NCBI RefSeq assembly: GCF_022440845.1
Contig: NZ_JAKNTO010000001.1
Coordinates: 2,604,001 to 2,668,000 of the forward strand
DNA from: Ruminococcus sp. OA3
Lineage (GTDB): Bacteria > Bacillota > Clostridia > Lachnospirales > Lachnospiraceae
Direction: 5' to 3'
DNA length: 64,000 bases
In this document: positions 45,447 to 53,371 of the stretch, piece by piece
Position numbering within the stretch: the first letter of the stretch is position 1
How the letters are laid out: every line of letters begins with the position of its first letter
Made by a program: the position numbers and the translations under genes
Notes under the pieces: generated by a model
Told to the model about the DNA's origin: nothing
What the model saw: only the letters and a program-made list of their open reading frames with translations
Databases searched by the model: none

Positions 45447-46488
45447 GACGGTAATGGTTCTGGCACAACGACTGGCAGAACAGGGACGTTTGACGCAGGA
45501 AGAATACGCGCATCTTATCCGGTTACGAACAGATGAATCATCGATGTATCTTGCCGGAAAAGCCGATCATATCCGGCGGGAGATTTACGGCAGAGATGTC
45601 TATATCCGCGGGCTTATCGAGATCAGTAATATTTGCCGCAATGACTGCTATTACTGTGGGATACGGCGGTCCAATACAGGGTGTGAAAGATACCGCCTGA
45701 CGAAACAGCAGATTCTCGGCTGCTGCCGCGAAGGATACGATCTTGGGTTCCGGACTTTTGTCATGCAGGGGGGAGAGGGCTCGTATTCGGCGGGAGAGAT
45801 CGCTGATATTGTCGGGGCTGTCAAAGAAACATACCCTGACTGCGCTGTCACACTGTCGCTGGGTGAATATACACGCGGAGAATATAAGATCATGCGCAGT
45901 GCCGGAGCAGACAGATACCTGCTCCGCCATGAAACAGCGGACAGGGAACATTACAGGAAACTGCACCCATTCGGCATGTCTTATGAAAACAGGATGCGGT
46001 GCCTTTATGACCTTAGAGAACTTGGGTACCAGGTTGGATGTGGCTTTATGGTTGGTTCGCCTTATCAGACGGCGGAGAGCCTTGCAGAAGATCTGAAATT
46101 TATCGAAGAATTTTCGCCGGATATGTGCGGGATCGGACCGTTTATTCCGCAGAGAGACACGCCGTTTTGGGATATGCCTGCCGGGAGCGGAGAGATGACG
46201 ATCTTTCTGTTGTCTGTTATCCGTCTGATAAAGCCGAATATTCTGCTGCCGGCAACGACTGCACTCGGTACGGTCATGCATAATGGCAGAGAACAGGGCA
46301 TACATGCAGGTGCCAATGTCATCATGCCGAATTTATCCCCGCTGTCTGAAAGAAAAAAATATTCTCTGTATGACAATAAAATCTGCACAGGCGAGGAGTC
46401 GGCGCAGAGCATCCGAATACTGAAAGAACACATGAGATCCATCGGTTATCAAATTGTCACTGCAAGGGGCGATATCAAAAAACCATAG
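45427..46488 (+). CDS. hydE: [FeFe] hydrogenase H-cluster radical SAM maturase HydE
   Basis: A 353-aa radical SAM enzyme. The SAM cluster motif CRNDCYYCG (CX3CX2C) is at about residues 65-72, followed by RSNTGCERYRL and the glycine-rich FVMQGGEGSY. It helps build the dithiomethylamine-bridged iron precursor of the H-cluster with HydG and HydF. The start is not certain: ATG 45427 overlaps the regulator gene; in-frame ATGs at 45436 and 45454 are alternatives. Confidence 0.93.
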   Translation: MLPMKSKTVMVLAQRLAEQGRLTQEEYAHLIRLRTDESSMYLAGKADHIRREIYGRDVYIRGLIEISNICRNDCYYCGIRRSNTGCERYRLTKQQILGCCREGYDLGFRTFVMQGGEGSYSAGEIADIVGAVKETYPDCAVTLSLGEYTRGEYKIMRSAGADRYLLRHETADREHYRKLHPFGMSYENRMRCLYDLRELGYQVGCGFMVGSPYQTAESLAEDLKFIEEFSPDMCGIGPFIPQRDTPFWDMPAGSGEMTIFLLSVIRLIKPNILLPATTALGTVMHNGREQGIHAGANVIMPNLSPLSERKKYSLYDNKICTGEESAQSIRILKEHMRSIGYQIVTARGDIKKP

Positions 46489-46538
46489 AATATTCTGACG
46501 GAAAGTATATTCTGACCGCAAGAAAGGAAAACAATCAA

Positions 46539-47987
46539 ATGACAATCTATAATCCCAAATCACTGAAAGCGGAGGAATTTATCCATGACGGTGAAATCCT
46601 TGAAACCATCAGATATGCAGAAGCAAACAGGAATAATATCCCACTGATCGACAGCATCCTTGAAAAAGCATATCCCAGGATGACAGAAGAAGGAGTGCAC
46701 TGTGCCGGACTTACGCATCGCGAGGCGTCGGTGCTGCTGGCCTGCGACATTCCGGAAAAAATCGAAGAGATGTATCGGCTTGCAGAGCAGATCAAGCAGG
46801 CGTTTTACGGGAACCGTATCGTGATGTTTGCGCCGCTCTATCTCTCGAACTATTGCGTCAACGGGTGTGTGTATTGTCCTTATCACCTCAAAAACAAACA
46901 TATCACAAGAGTCAAGCTGTCCCAGGACGACATTCGGCGTGAAGTCACAGCACTTCAGGACATGGGGCATAAGCGTCTGGCCATTGAGGCGGGGGAAGAC
47001 CCGGTAAATAATCCCATAGAGTATATTCTGCAATGTATTGATACGATTTATTCCATTCACCATAAGAATGGTGCCATTCGCCGCGTCAATGTCAATATTG
47101 CCGCGACGACTGTTGAAAATTACCGCAGACTGAAAGATGCCGGAATCGGTACTTACATATTATTTCAGGAGACATACCATAAAGAGAGCTATCTTGAACT
47201 GCATCCGACTGGTCCAAAACATGATTACGCCTATCATACGGAGGCGATGGACCGAGCGATGGAAGGCGGAATCGATGATGTAGGACTCGGCGTGCTGTTT
47301 GGCCTTGAAAAGTATAAGTATGAATTTGCCGGTCTTCTGATGCATGCAGAGCACCTGGAAGCTGTTCACGGTGTAGGTCCCCATACGATCAGTGTGCCGA
47401 GAGTCAAACATGCAGATGACATCGATCCTGAGGTATTTGACAACAGTCTGAGTGATGAGATGTTTGAAAAAATCATTGCCTGTATCAGAATCGCTGTTCC
47501 GTATACGGGAATGATTATCTCTACCAGGGAAAGCCAGGAGGTCCGCACAAGAGTACTTCGCCTCGGCATTTCTCAGATCAGCGGAGCATCACGGACTTCA
47601 GTAGGCGGTTATACAGAGGAAGAACGTCCGCATGATTCGGAGCAGTTTGACGTATCTGATCAGCGCACGCTTGATGAGGTCGTACAGTGGCTGATGCAGC
47701 TCGGCTGCATCCCATCGTTCTGCACAGCCTGCTATCGGGAAGGGAGAACCGGGGACCGCTTCATGAGCCTTTGTAAGAACGGACAGATCCTCAATTGCTG
47801 TCATCCGAACGCATTGATGACACTTGCGGAATACCTTGTCGACTACGCAGACGATGATACGAAAAAAATGGGATTTGCCCTGATTGAAAAGGAACTGGAG
47901 AAGATTCCAAAGGAAAAAGTCAGGACCGTCACCAAACAGCATATAAAGGATATTACGGAGTCAAACCGCCGTGATTTCCGTTTTTGA
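46539..47987 (+). CDS. hydG: [FeFe] hydrogenase H-cluster radical SAM maturase HydG
   Basis: A 482-aa tyrosine lyase that cleaves tyrosine to supply CO and cyanide ligands for the H-cluster. The radical SAM motif is CVNGCVYCPYHLKNK (residues about 107-121); the C-terminal auxiliary cluster lies in FCTACYREGRTGDRFMSLCK, as in true HydG rather than ThiH. RBS AAAGGAAAA precedes the ATG. Placed 50 bases after hydE and 18 before hydF. Confidence 0.95.
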   Translation: MTIYNPKSLKAEEFIHDGEILETIRYAEANRNNIPLIDSILEKAYPRMTEEGVHCAGLTHREASVLLACDIPEKIEEMYRLAEQIKQAFYGNRIVMFAPLYLSNYCVNGCVYCPYHLKNKHITRVKLSQDDIRREVTALQDMGHKRLAIEAGEDPVNNPIEYILQCIDTIYSIHHKNGAIRRVNVNIAATTVENYRRLKDAGIGTYILFQETYHKESYLELHPTGPKHDYAYHTEAMDRAMEGGIDDVGLGVLFGLEKYKYEFAGLLMHAEHLEAVHGVGPHTISVPRVKHADDIDPEVFDNSLSDEMFEKIIACIRIAVPYTGMIISTRESQEVRTRVLRLGISQISGASRTSVGGYTEEERPHDSEQFDVSDQRTLDEVVQWLMQLGCIPSFCTACYREGRTGDRFMSLCKNGQILNCCHPNALMTLAEYLVDYADDDTKKMGFALIEKELEKIPKEKVRTVTKQHIKDITESNRRDFRF

Positions 47988-48005
47988 CAGGAAGGGGGCC
48001 GACAT

Positions 48006-49205
48006 ATGGGATTGAATGATCAGGTATCTGCCGAACGGGTTCATATAGGATTTTTTGGGATTCGAAATGCCGGAAAATCGAGTGTCGTCAATGCAGTAAC
48101 CGGACAAAAACTCTCACTTGTATCAGACGTAAAGGGAACCACCACAGATCCCGTGAAAAAAGCAATGGAAATCCTGCCGGTCGGCCCGGTTGTGATCATC
48201 GATACACCGGGCATTGATGACGATGGAAAACTGGGCGAAATGAGGGTCAAACGTGCACTGCAGGCGCTGAATCAGACGGATATTGCCGTACTTGTCGTTG
48301 ACGGAAAAGTCGGAAAGCAGGAGGCAGACCGTGAGTTGATCGCGCTGTTTGAGTCAAAGAAGATTCCTTATATTATTGTTTATAACAAATCAGACCTTTG
48401 CAAAGAGCTGCCGTCCCCCGGGAAAAATGAACTATATGTAAGCGCTGTGAGGGGAGAGAATATCCATGAGCTGAAGGAAATGATTGCGCGTTTTGCTGTG
48501 AGAGAAGAAGAGAACAGGTATATTGTGGCCGATCTCCTCTCAGCGGGTGATTTGGTTGTTCTCGTAGTTCCGATAGATTCTGCTGCGCCGAAAGGACGTC
48601 TGATCCTGCCGCAGCAGCAGACAATACGTGAGATTCTTGATGCAGGTGCAACTGCTGTTGTCACACGTGAAAAGGAATTCTCACAGACACTCACGGCCCT
48701 GTTCAAGAAGCCCAGGCTTGTTATCACAGATTCACAGGTGTTTGAGCAGGTAAGGCACGATACCCCTGACGACATCCTGCTGACTTCATTTTCCATCCTC
48801 TTTGCACGGTATAAGGGGAACCTGAAAGAGGCCGTGTGCGGGGCGGCTGTGCTGGACAGGCTGCAGGATGGGGATACGGTGCTCATCTCGGAAGGGTGCA
48901 CACACCATCGCCAATGTGATGATATCGGAACAGTAAAGCTGCCGCAATGGATCAGAGCGTATACTGGAAAGAAAATCGGGTTCGACTTCACCTCGGGCGG
49001 TGAGTTTCCCGAGGATCTGTCAGAATATGCACTGGTGATTCACTGCGGCGGCTGTATGCTGAGTGAGAAGGAGATGAGATACCGGGTACGTTACAGCATT
49101 GATCACGGCGTGCCTGTCACAAATTATGGGATTGCGATCGCGCAGATGCATGGAATCCTGCAGCGATCAATCGCGCCGTTTCCCACGGAACCTGATATTC
49201 AATGA
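48006..49205 (+). CDS. hydF: [FeFe] hydrogenase maturation GTPase HydF
   Basis: A 399-aa scaffold protein. The N-terminal GTPase domain has G1 GIRNAGKSSVVNA, G3 DTPGID, and G4 NKSD; a dimerisation part follows, and the C-terminal cluster domain carries its ligands in CTHHRQCDDIG and HCGGCM. HydF receives the diiron precursor from HydE/HydG and loads it into the hydrogenase. Its 3' end overlaps the convergent phosphatidyltransferase gene by 7 bases. The hydrogenase gene (hydA) is not in this window. Confidence 0.95.
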   Translation: MGLNDQVSAERVHIGFFGIRNAGKSSVVNAVTGQKLSLVSDVKGTTTDPVKKAMEILPVGPVVIIDTPGIDDDGKLGEMRVKRALQALNQTDIAVLVVDGKVGKQEADRELIALFESKKIPYIIVYNKSDLCKELPSPGKNELYVSAVRGENIHELKEMIARFAVREEENRYIVADLLSAGDLVVLVVPIDSAAPKGRLILPQQQTIREILDAGATAVVTREKEFSQTLTALFKKPRLVITDSQVFEQVRHDTPDDILLTSFSILFARYKGNLKEAVCGAAVLDRLQDGDTVLISEGCTHHRQCDDIGTVKLPQWIRAYTGKKIGFDFTSGGEFPEDLSEYALVIHCGGCMLSEKEMRYRVRYSIDHGVPVTNYGIAIAQMHGILQRSIAPFPTEPDIQ

Positions 49206-49777
49206 ATTCCTTTATTCGCAAGTTCTTTTATCTGACGGTGATACTGTCTCATATACAGGATAAATGAGATTATGATTGCAAGGATGCATGCAATGATCAG
49301 AAAATAGACAAAGTAAACTGGAATATCGTGGAACAGGAGTAAAACAAACATGGTAGCGTCCAGTATCGCCGTGCATATTTTTCCATGCATCTTTGCACCC
49401 TCTGTCCGAACTCCCTGTTTGAGCAGATACAATCCCAGAATGCCCATGACAGCTTCCTTGATCAGAAAGACTGCCAGTAAAACGGCAACAGCTGGATAAC
49501 GGAATGTAAAACTCAGCGCCAGTGCTCCCTGCGTGATCTTGTCCGCAATTGGATCCAGTATCTTTCCAAAATCTGTAATCATATTAAAGTGTCTTGCAAT
49601 CTTCCCATCCAGAAAATCCGAGAGAAAAGAGAGAAAAATGATCAATACGGCCAGATAATAATCCCGTTCACTGGATGCATTGATGTAGACGTACAGATAA
49701 ATGGGAAGAAGGATAATGCGAAAATAACCAAGCAGATTGGGAATCGATAAATACTCTTTGGTAAAATTCTTTTTCAT
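49199..49777 (-). CDS. CDP-alcohol phosphatidyltransferase family protein
   Basis: A 192-aa membrane enzyme with five to six helices. The complete family motif D-x2-DG-x2-AR-x8-G-x3-D-x3-D is present in SDFLDGKIARHF then DFGKILDPIADK (residues about 52-77). It transfers a phosphatidyl group from CDP-diacylglycerol to an alcohol, most likely glycerol phosphate (PgsA-like) given the pattern, but the acceptor may differ in this operon. ATG 49777 has AGGAGG 12 bases upstream; GTG 49798 is possible and would overlap the previous gene. Confidence 0.85.
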   Translation of the reverse strand: MKKNFTKEYLSIPNLLGYFRIILLPIYLYVYINASSERDYYLAVLIIFLSFLSDFLDGKIARHFNMITDFGKILDPIADKITQGALALSFTFRYPAVAVLLAVFLIKEAVMGILGLYLLKQGVRTEGAKMHGKICTAILDATMFVLLLFHDIPVYFVYFLIIACILAIIISFILYMRQYHRQIKELANKGIH

Positions 49778-49784
49778 GGTAAAC

Positions 49785-50903
49785 TTATTCCTCCTCACTA
49801 AGGGTATACTTTAAAAAGTGATAGATTTTAGAACACGCATCCGGATGACTGTGCTTCGACTGACAATGAAGCATATGAGAAATCCGGTCTGGTTGTTTTA
49901 ATAATTGCAGGCCTGCCACGATCTGTTTTCTCCGGGTAGCAGCGCTGATGCTCATGCCATGTGAAAGAAAGAATTTTCTGTTTACTGTTTCACACCCGGG
50001 GATCGGTTTGGTATGCACAACAGGGATTTTTGAAACTGCTGCTTCAGTAGAAGTCAGTCCGCCTGGTTTGGTAAATACGATGTCGCAGGCCTTTGTCAGA
50101 AGATGCATCTGTGTAGTAAAACCAATGATTCTGATATTGGAACTGGTTTTAAATTCCGCTTCCATCTTTTTCTGCATCTTCCGGTCCCTGCCTGTGACCA
50201 CTATGATTTTTTCATTGGTACACAGTGATGCCAGCATCTTTGTGAATTTCGGAAGATTGCCCGCTCCCATACTCCCGCCTTCCAGCAGTATATAGGTGAC
50301 ATCCGGTTCCAGGCCAAGCTTACGACGAGCGGTCTGTTTAGAATCATGACTGGCGAACCTCCTGGAGACCGGGATACCAAAAGGAAGCAACTTTTCCGGG
50401 GGAAGCCCGCGTCTGCAGATGGATTGTTTCAAACTGGCATCCGGAATGACATAATAGTCGCAGGAAGTCTCTTCCCAGAATGGAATACAGGTGTAATCCG
50501 TCATCAGAGCAATTGTGACGGGCAAATTCACTCCGTGGTTTTTCATATGGGTGATCGTTTCAGCAGGATAAAGATGCGGCATTACGATCGCATCAACGGG
50601 ATGTTCTTTTAGATACGCTGTCAGATATTTTGACATTTTGCCATTCAGATAATAAACCGGCGATTTAGGTACAAGCCTGCTGATCAACATTCCAAGCTGA
50701 TAAAGGATACCAAACAGCAAGGGAACCTTTTTAACAATCTGAATATAAGAATTTCCTACAATATGAGAGACTTTTTTTCCGGCAAGGCAGAGGTAGTCCA
50801 ATACAACCGCCTCGTCTCCATGAGACCTGATTTCCTCTGCGACAGCATCTGCTGCAGAATTGTGTCCACCGCCGGTATTGCAGGACAGAATTAATACTTT
50901 CAT
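49785..50903 (-). CDS. MGDG-synthase-like glycosyltransferase
   Basis: A 372-aa GT28-type enzyme. The N-terminal motif LSCNTGGGHNSAADAVAEEI and the later PHLYPAETITHM are typical of monogalactosyl-diacylglycerol synthase and UgtP-like diacylglycerol glucosyltransferases; the C-terminal donor-binding half shows LLEGGSMGAGNLPKF and FTKPGGLTSTEAAVSKIPVV. It should add a sugar to diacylglycerol or a related lipid at the membrane. It overlaps the upstream acyltransferase gene by 4 bases; the phosphatidyltransferase follows closely. Confidence 0.87.
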   Translation of the reverse strand: MKVLILSCNTGGGHNSAADAVAEEIRSHGDEAVVLDYLCLAGKKVSHIVGNSYIQIVKKVPLLFGILYQLGMLISRLVPKSPVYYLNGKMSKYLTAYLKEHPVDAIVMPHLYPAETITHMKNHGVNLPVTIALMTDYTCIPFWEETSCDYYVIPDASLKQSICRRGLPPEKLLPFGIPVSRRFASHDSKQTARRKLGLEPDVTYILLEGGSMGAGNLPKFTKMLASLCTNEKIIVVTGRDRKMQKKMEAEFKTSSNIRIIGFTTQMHLLTKACDIVFTKPGGLTSTEAAVSKIPVVHTKPIPGCETVNRKFFLSHGMSISAATRRKQIVAGLQLLKQPDRISHMLHCQSKHSHPDACSKIYHFLKYTLSEEE

Positions 50904-51505
50904 ATATCAATCCTCGTATTATGATAAAAAAATGGAACACAGTGTTTATAAATTACTGTAGTGGCGAGCATTATACATCCCCAAATGACAGAACGCTGTT
51001 TCTCGAACAAAACACAGGTGAGAAGAAATCCGAGAAAAGCATAAATACTTCTTTTGGCATGTGGTGTTAAGCGGATCACCAGTGAAAAAAAGAGATAAAA
51101 GCCTGCAAGAGCCACCAGTGGAAATGCTTTTGGCAAAAGTCCAAGGAGTACACCGAATGAAACAGCGATGGCTTTTCCGCCGTCTCCATGATTAAAAACA
51201 GAAAAAGCATGGCCGAAAACCGGTGCTGCCATAACGAAGGCAAACAACAGGAATCCGCTTCCTAATAAGTTTCTGCAGGCAGTTACCGGCAGATACCCCT
51301 TTAGCAGATCGGCAAGCAGGGTGAGGATACCACACAAAGCCCCGCCGTACCTGAATGCATTGAAAGTTCCGGGATTTCCATCGTCAGATACTGCTGTAAG
51401 ATCAATTCCTTTCAGAAATCTGGAAAACACGTTACCAAACAGGATGCTTCCGGAAAGATAGCCCAGTACTGTAAAAAGAAAATATCCGGGAATGATGTTT
51501 TTCAT
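50900..51505 (-). CDS. PlsY-like glycerol-3-phosphate acyltransferase
   Basis: A 201-aa protein with about five or six membrane helices and the PlsY motifs GYLSGSILFGNVFSRF, SDDGNPGTFNAFRYGG and PVFGHAFSVFNHGDGGKAIA. PlsY acylates glycerol-3-phosphate from acyl-phosphate, the first step to phosphatidic acid. The motif FKGGKG of housekeeping PlsY is altered to NHGDGGKA, so this is probably a paralogue. It heads a three-gene lipid operon divergent from a TetR regulator, with operator-like palindromes in between. Confidence 0.85.
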   Translation of the reverse strand: MKNIIPGYFLFTVLGYLSGSILFGNVFSRFLKGIDLTAVSDDGNPGTFNAFRYGGALCGILTLLADLLKGYLPVTACRNLLGSGFLLFAFVMAAPVFGHAFSVFNHGDGGKAIAVSFGVLLGLLPKAFPLVALAGFYLFFSLVIRLTPHAKRSIYAFLGFLLTCVLFEKQRSVIWGCIMLATTVIYKHCVPFFYHNTRIDI

Positions 51506-51528
51506 GTTATTTTCCTCCGCGGTACATG

Positions 51529-51546
51529 AATGATAAAGTTATCATT
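51529..51546 (+). promoter_or_regulatory. Palindrome 1 in the tetR-lipid operon control region
   Basis: AATGATAA-AG-TTATCATT, a perfect 8+2+8 inverted repeat that touches the -35 box of the tetR promoter and lies in the leader of the divergent operon. Likely operator for a dimeric regulator. Confidence 0.65.
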
Positions 51547-51573
51547 GACACACCATATCTCTTATGCTATAAA
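51545..51573 (+). promoter_or_regulatory. Promoter of the tetR gene
   Basis: Perfect TTGACA at 51545-51550 and TATAAA at 51568-51573, 17 bp apart, with extended -10 TG at 51565-51566. Confidence 0.8.
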
Positions 51574-51575
51574 CA

Positions 51576-51591
51576 TGTTACAAATGTAACA
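51576..51591 (+). promoter_or_regulatory. Palindrome 2 in the tetR-lipid operon control region
   Basis: TGTTACA-AA-TGTAACA, a perfect 7+2+7 inverted repeat. It covers the -10 box of the lipid operon promoter on the minus strand and the predicted transcription start of tetR on the plus strand, an ideal place to repress both. Confidence 0.75.
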
Positions 51592-51611
51592 CCCTTTCGA
51601 AAAATAGTCAA
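51583..51611 (-). promoter_or_regulatory. Promoter of the lipid operon
   Basis: On the minus strand TTGACT (51611-51606) and TACATT (51588-51583), 17 bp apart; the -10 lies inside palindrome 2. Confidence 0.68.
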
Positions 51612-51647
51612 TACGGAAACAGTCGGACGGAGGAAAATGACAGTTTA

Positions 51648-52232
51648 ATGAAAAATGTACTTGAAATTTTAAAAAAAGACAGAAATATACAAAAGCTGTC
51701 AAATGAAGAAGCAAATAAGCTCACCAGAGAATGCCTTCAGACGGCACTCGTGTATCTGATGAGTGAGAAACCATTTGAAAAGATTACAATTACAGAACTC
51801 GTAAAACGATCCGGCGTATCAAGACAGTCTTTTTATAGAAATTATCATTCAAAAGAAGAAACTCTGGCAGACATGTGCCAGAATGTGATGCAGTCAATAG
51901 CGGAATCAATTCAGGAGAGCAGATATGCTGATGACACATACCAGTGGTATTATGACCTGTTTTCACAAATTAAAGAAAATGAGAATACCATCCGACTGCT
52001 GTTCGCGGCAAATATGAATCAGAATGGATTTGAAAACATCGTCCTGCTGTTTCACAGAGTTTACCAGGCATCATCAACAGAACAGTACTATCAGATGCTC
52101 GCGTATGAAGGAGCAGTCGATACGGTAATCTATAACTGGTTTGCCGGAGGAATGAAAGAAAGTGTTGAGTACATGGCAGGGCTCTGTGAACAGATACTGG
52201 AAAACATATGGAAATTGCCCAAAATGTCATAA
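51648..52232 (+). CDS. TetR/AcrR family transcriptional regulator
   Basis: A 194-aa TetR protein. The helix-turn-helix is ITITELVKRSGVSRQSFYRN (residues about 45-64) followed by YHSKEETLADM; the rest is the helical ligand and dimer domain, of the type often seen in Firmicutes DhaS-like regulators. Divergent from the PlsY-like lipid operon, which it probably represses together with itself through the palindromes in the shared 142-base gap. The ligand may be a lipid or envelope-stress compound, but nothing in the sequence says so. GGAGGA lies 13 bases before the ATG, longer than usual. Confidence 0.88.
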   Translation: MKNVLEILKKDRNIQKLSNEEANKLTRECLQTALVYLMSEKPFEKITITELVKRSGVSRQSFYRNYHSKEETLADMCQNVMQSIAESIQESRYADDTYQWYYDLFSQIKENENTIRLLFAANMNQNGFENIVLLFHRVYQASSTEQYYQMLAYEGAVDTVIYNWFAGGMKESVEYMAGLCEQILENIWKLPKMS

Positions 52233-52248
52233 AAAATCAGTCATTTTC

Positions 52249-52280
52249 TAACCTTACTTTAACCGTCCTTCTTGTATAAT
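52249..52280 (+). promoter_or_regulatory. Promoter with TAACC direct repeats before the two-component operon
   Basis: TATAAT at 52275-52280 with TG two bases upstream, no good -35, and TAACC repeated at 52249-52253 and 52260-52264 (11-base period) where the -35 should be. This is the usual layout of an OmpR-type activator site on one helix face; the response regulator encoded downstream is a natural candidate. Confidence 0.55.
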
Positions 52281-52339
52281 GAACTCACAGTTACACGAAA
52301 ACACCAGATTTAAATCAATATTCAAGGAGGAATATCAAT

Positions 52340-52651
52340 ATGATGAAAAACAAAATTGCAGGTGGGTTGATCACGTTGGCATCCATAACAGCATTTACCG
52401 CATTTACCGCGTTTGCAGCGGAACCTTCGGCATCAGCTGCCAAACCGGATTCTGCTGTTATTGAAGATTCAGAACTGAAAGACACTGAGTTTACAGAGAG
52501 CACGTACACATACAGTACGGAAGACGGGGCTGAAAATGATTTTGCGCTGGATGAAGATGTTGAACTCAAAACAGATGAAAATGGTGATCAGTATCTGAGC
52601 ATGGAAGGCGGAGAGAAAGTCTATTTCAGTACAGCTGAAGCCGCAGAGTAA
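52340..52651 (+). CDS. Small secreted acidic protein
   Basis: A 103-aa protein I do not recognise. Residues 1-27 form a signal peptide (MMKNKIAGGLITLASITAF, cleavage after AFA); the mature 76 residues are strongly acidic and rich in Glu, Asp, Ser and Thr, without cysteine. A 9-base unit GCATTTACC is repeated in the signal peptide (TAFTAFTAFA). RBS CAAGGAGG precedes the ATG. It sits first in the operon with a response regulator and kinase, so it may be a periplasm-like sensor partner or a target of the system. Confidence 0.72.
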   Translation: MMKNKIAGGLITLASITAFTAFTAFAAEPSASAAKPDSAVIEDSELKDTEFTESTYTYSTEDGAENDFALDEDVELKTDENGDQYLSMEGGEKVYFSTAEAAE

Positions 52652-52687
52652 CGGTCACAGAATTTAAAGAAAAGGGTGTGAAATTCG

Positions 52688-53371
52688 ATGAGGCTTTTAA
52701 TTGTTGAGGATGAGGAGGATATGTGCGAGACTCTGTGTTACGGTCTGCGAAAGTGCGGATATGCCGTAGATTCGGCAGGAGATGGCACAGAGGCTGTGGA
52801 ACTGTGTGAAATTAATGATTATGACCTGGTGGTACTTGACCTTAACCTCCCCGGCCTTGACGGTATGAAAGTATTGGAGCACATCCGTTTGATGCAAAAG
52901 TCATTCCGCGTCCTGATCCTGTCTGCAAGATCTGATATAACGGATAAGATTGCCGGGCTGGATTCAGGAGCGAATGACTATCTCACCAAACCATTCCATT
53001 TTGGAGAGCTAAAAGCCCGCATTCGTGCGCTGCTACGACGCTCCTTTGTTCAGACGGAAGCTGCCCTTAACAGGGGCGGCCTTTGTCTGGACAGCATTGC
53101 AAAGACTGTCAGTTTTGAGGGGAAACAACTGGAGTTGTCCATGCGGGAATTTGCCATATTAGAATACCTGATGTTAAACATGGGCAGACCGGTCAGCGCG
53201 GAAGAACTGATGGAACACGTGTGGGACAGTGAAGCCGATCCTTTTTCCAACCAGATCAAAGTCTATATCAGTACCATCCGGCGTAAACTTTCATCATATA
53301 CAGACGGCAATATGATCAGGAGCATCCGGGGAGCCGGTTATATCATCGATAAGGAGGAAGAAACATGCTGA
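52688..53371 (+). CDS. OmpR family response regulator
   Basis: A 227-aa regulator. Receiver 1-115: LIVEDEEDMCETL, phospho-aspartate in LVVLDLNLPGLDG (about residue 51), lysine in YLTKPFHFGELKAR. The C-terminal winged helix (about 130-225) shows LSMREFAILEYLMLN, SNQIKVYISTIRRKL and IRSIRGAGYII. It overlaps the kinase gene by 7 bases. Likely activates its own operon and possibly the adjacent exporter. Confidence 0.95.
   Translation: MRLLIVEDEEDMCETLCYGLRKCGYAVDSAGDGTEAVELCEINDYDLVVLDLNLPGLDGMKVLEHIRLMQKSFRVLILSARSDITDKIAGLDSGANDYLTKPFHFGELKARIRALLRRSFVQTEAALNRGGLCLDSIAKTVSFEGKQLELSMREFAILEYLMLNMGRPVSAEELMEHVWDSEADPFSNQIKVYISTIRRKLSSYTDGNMIRSIRGAGYIIDKEEETC

Noticed and set aside
45538-46305. 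255-aa minus-strand ORF inside hydE
   Set aside because: hydE is unmistakable by its radical SAM motif; the opposite frame has no recognisable features.
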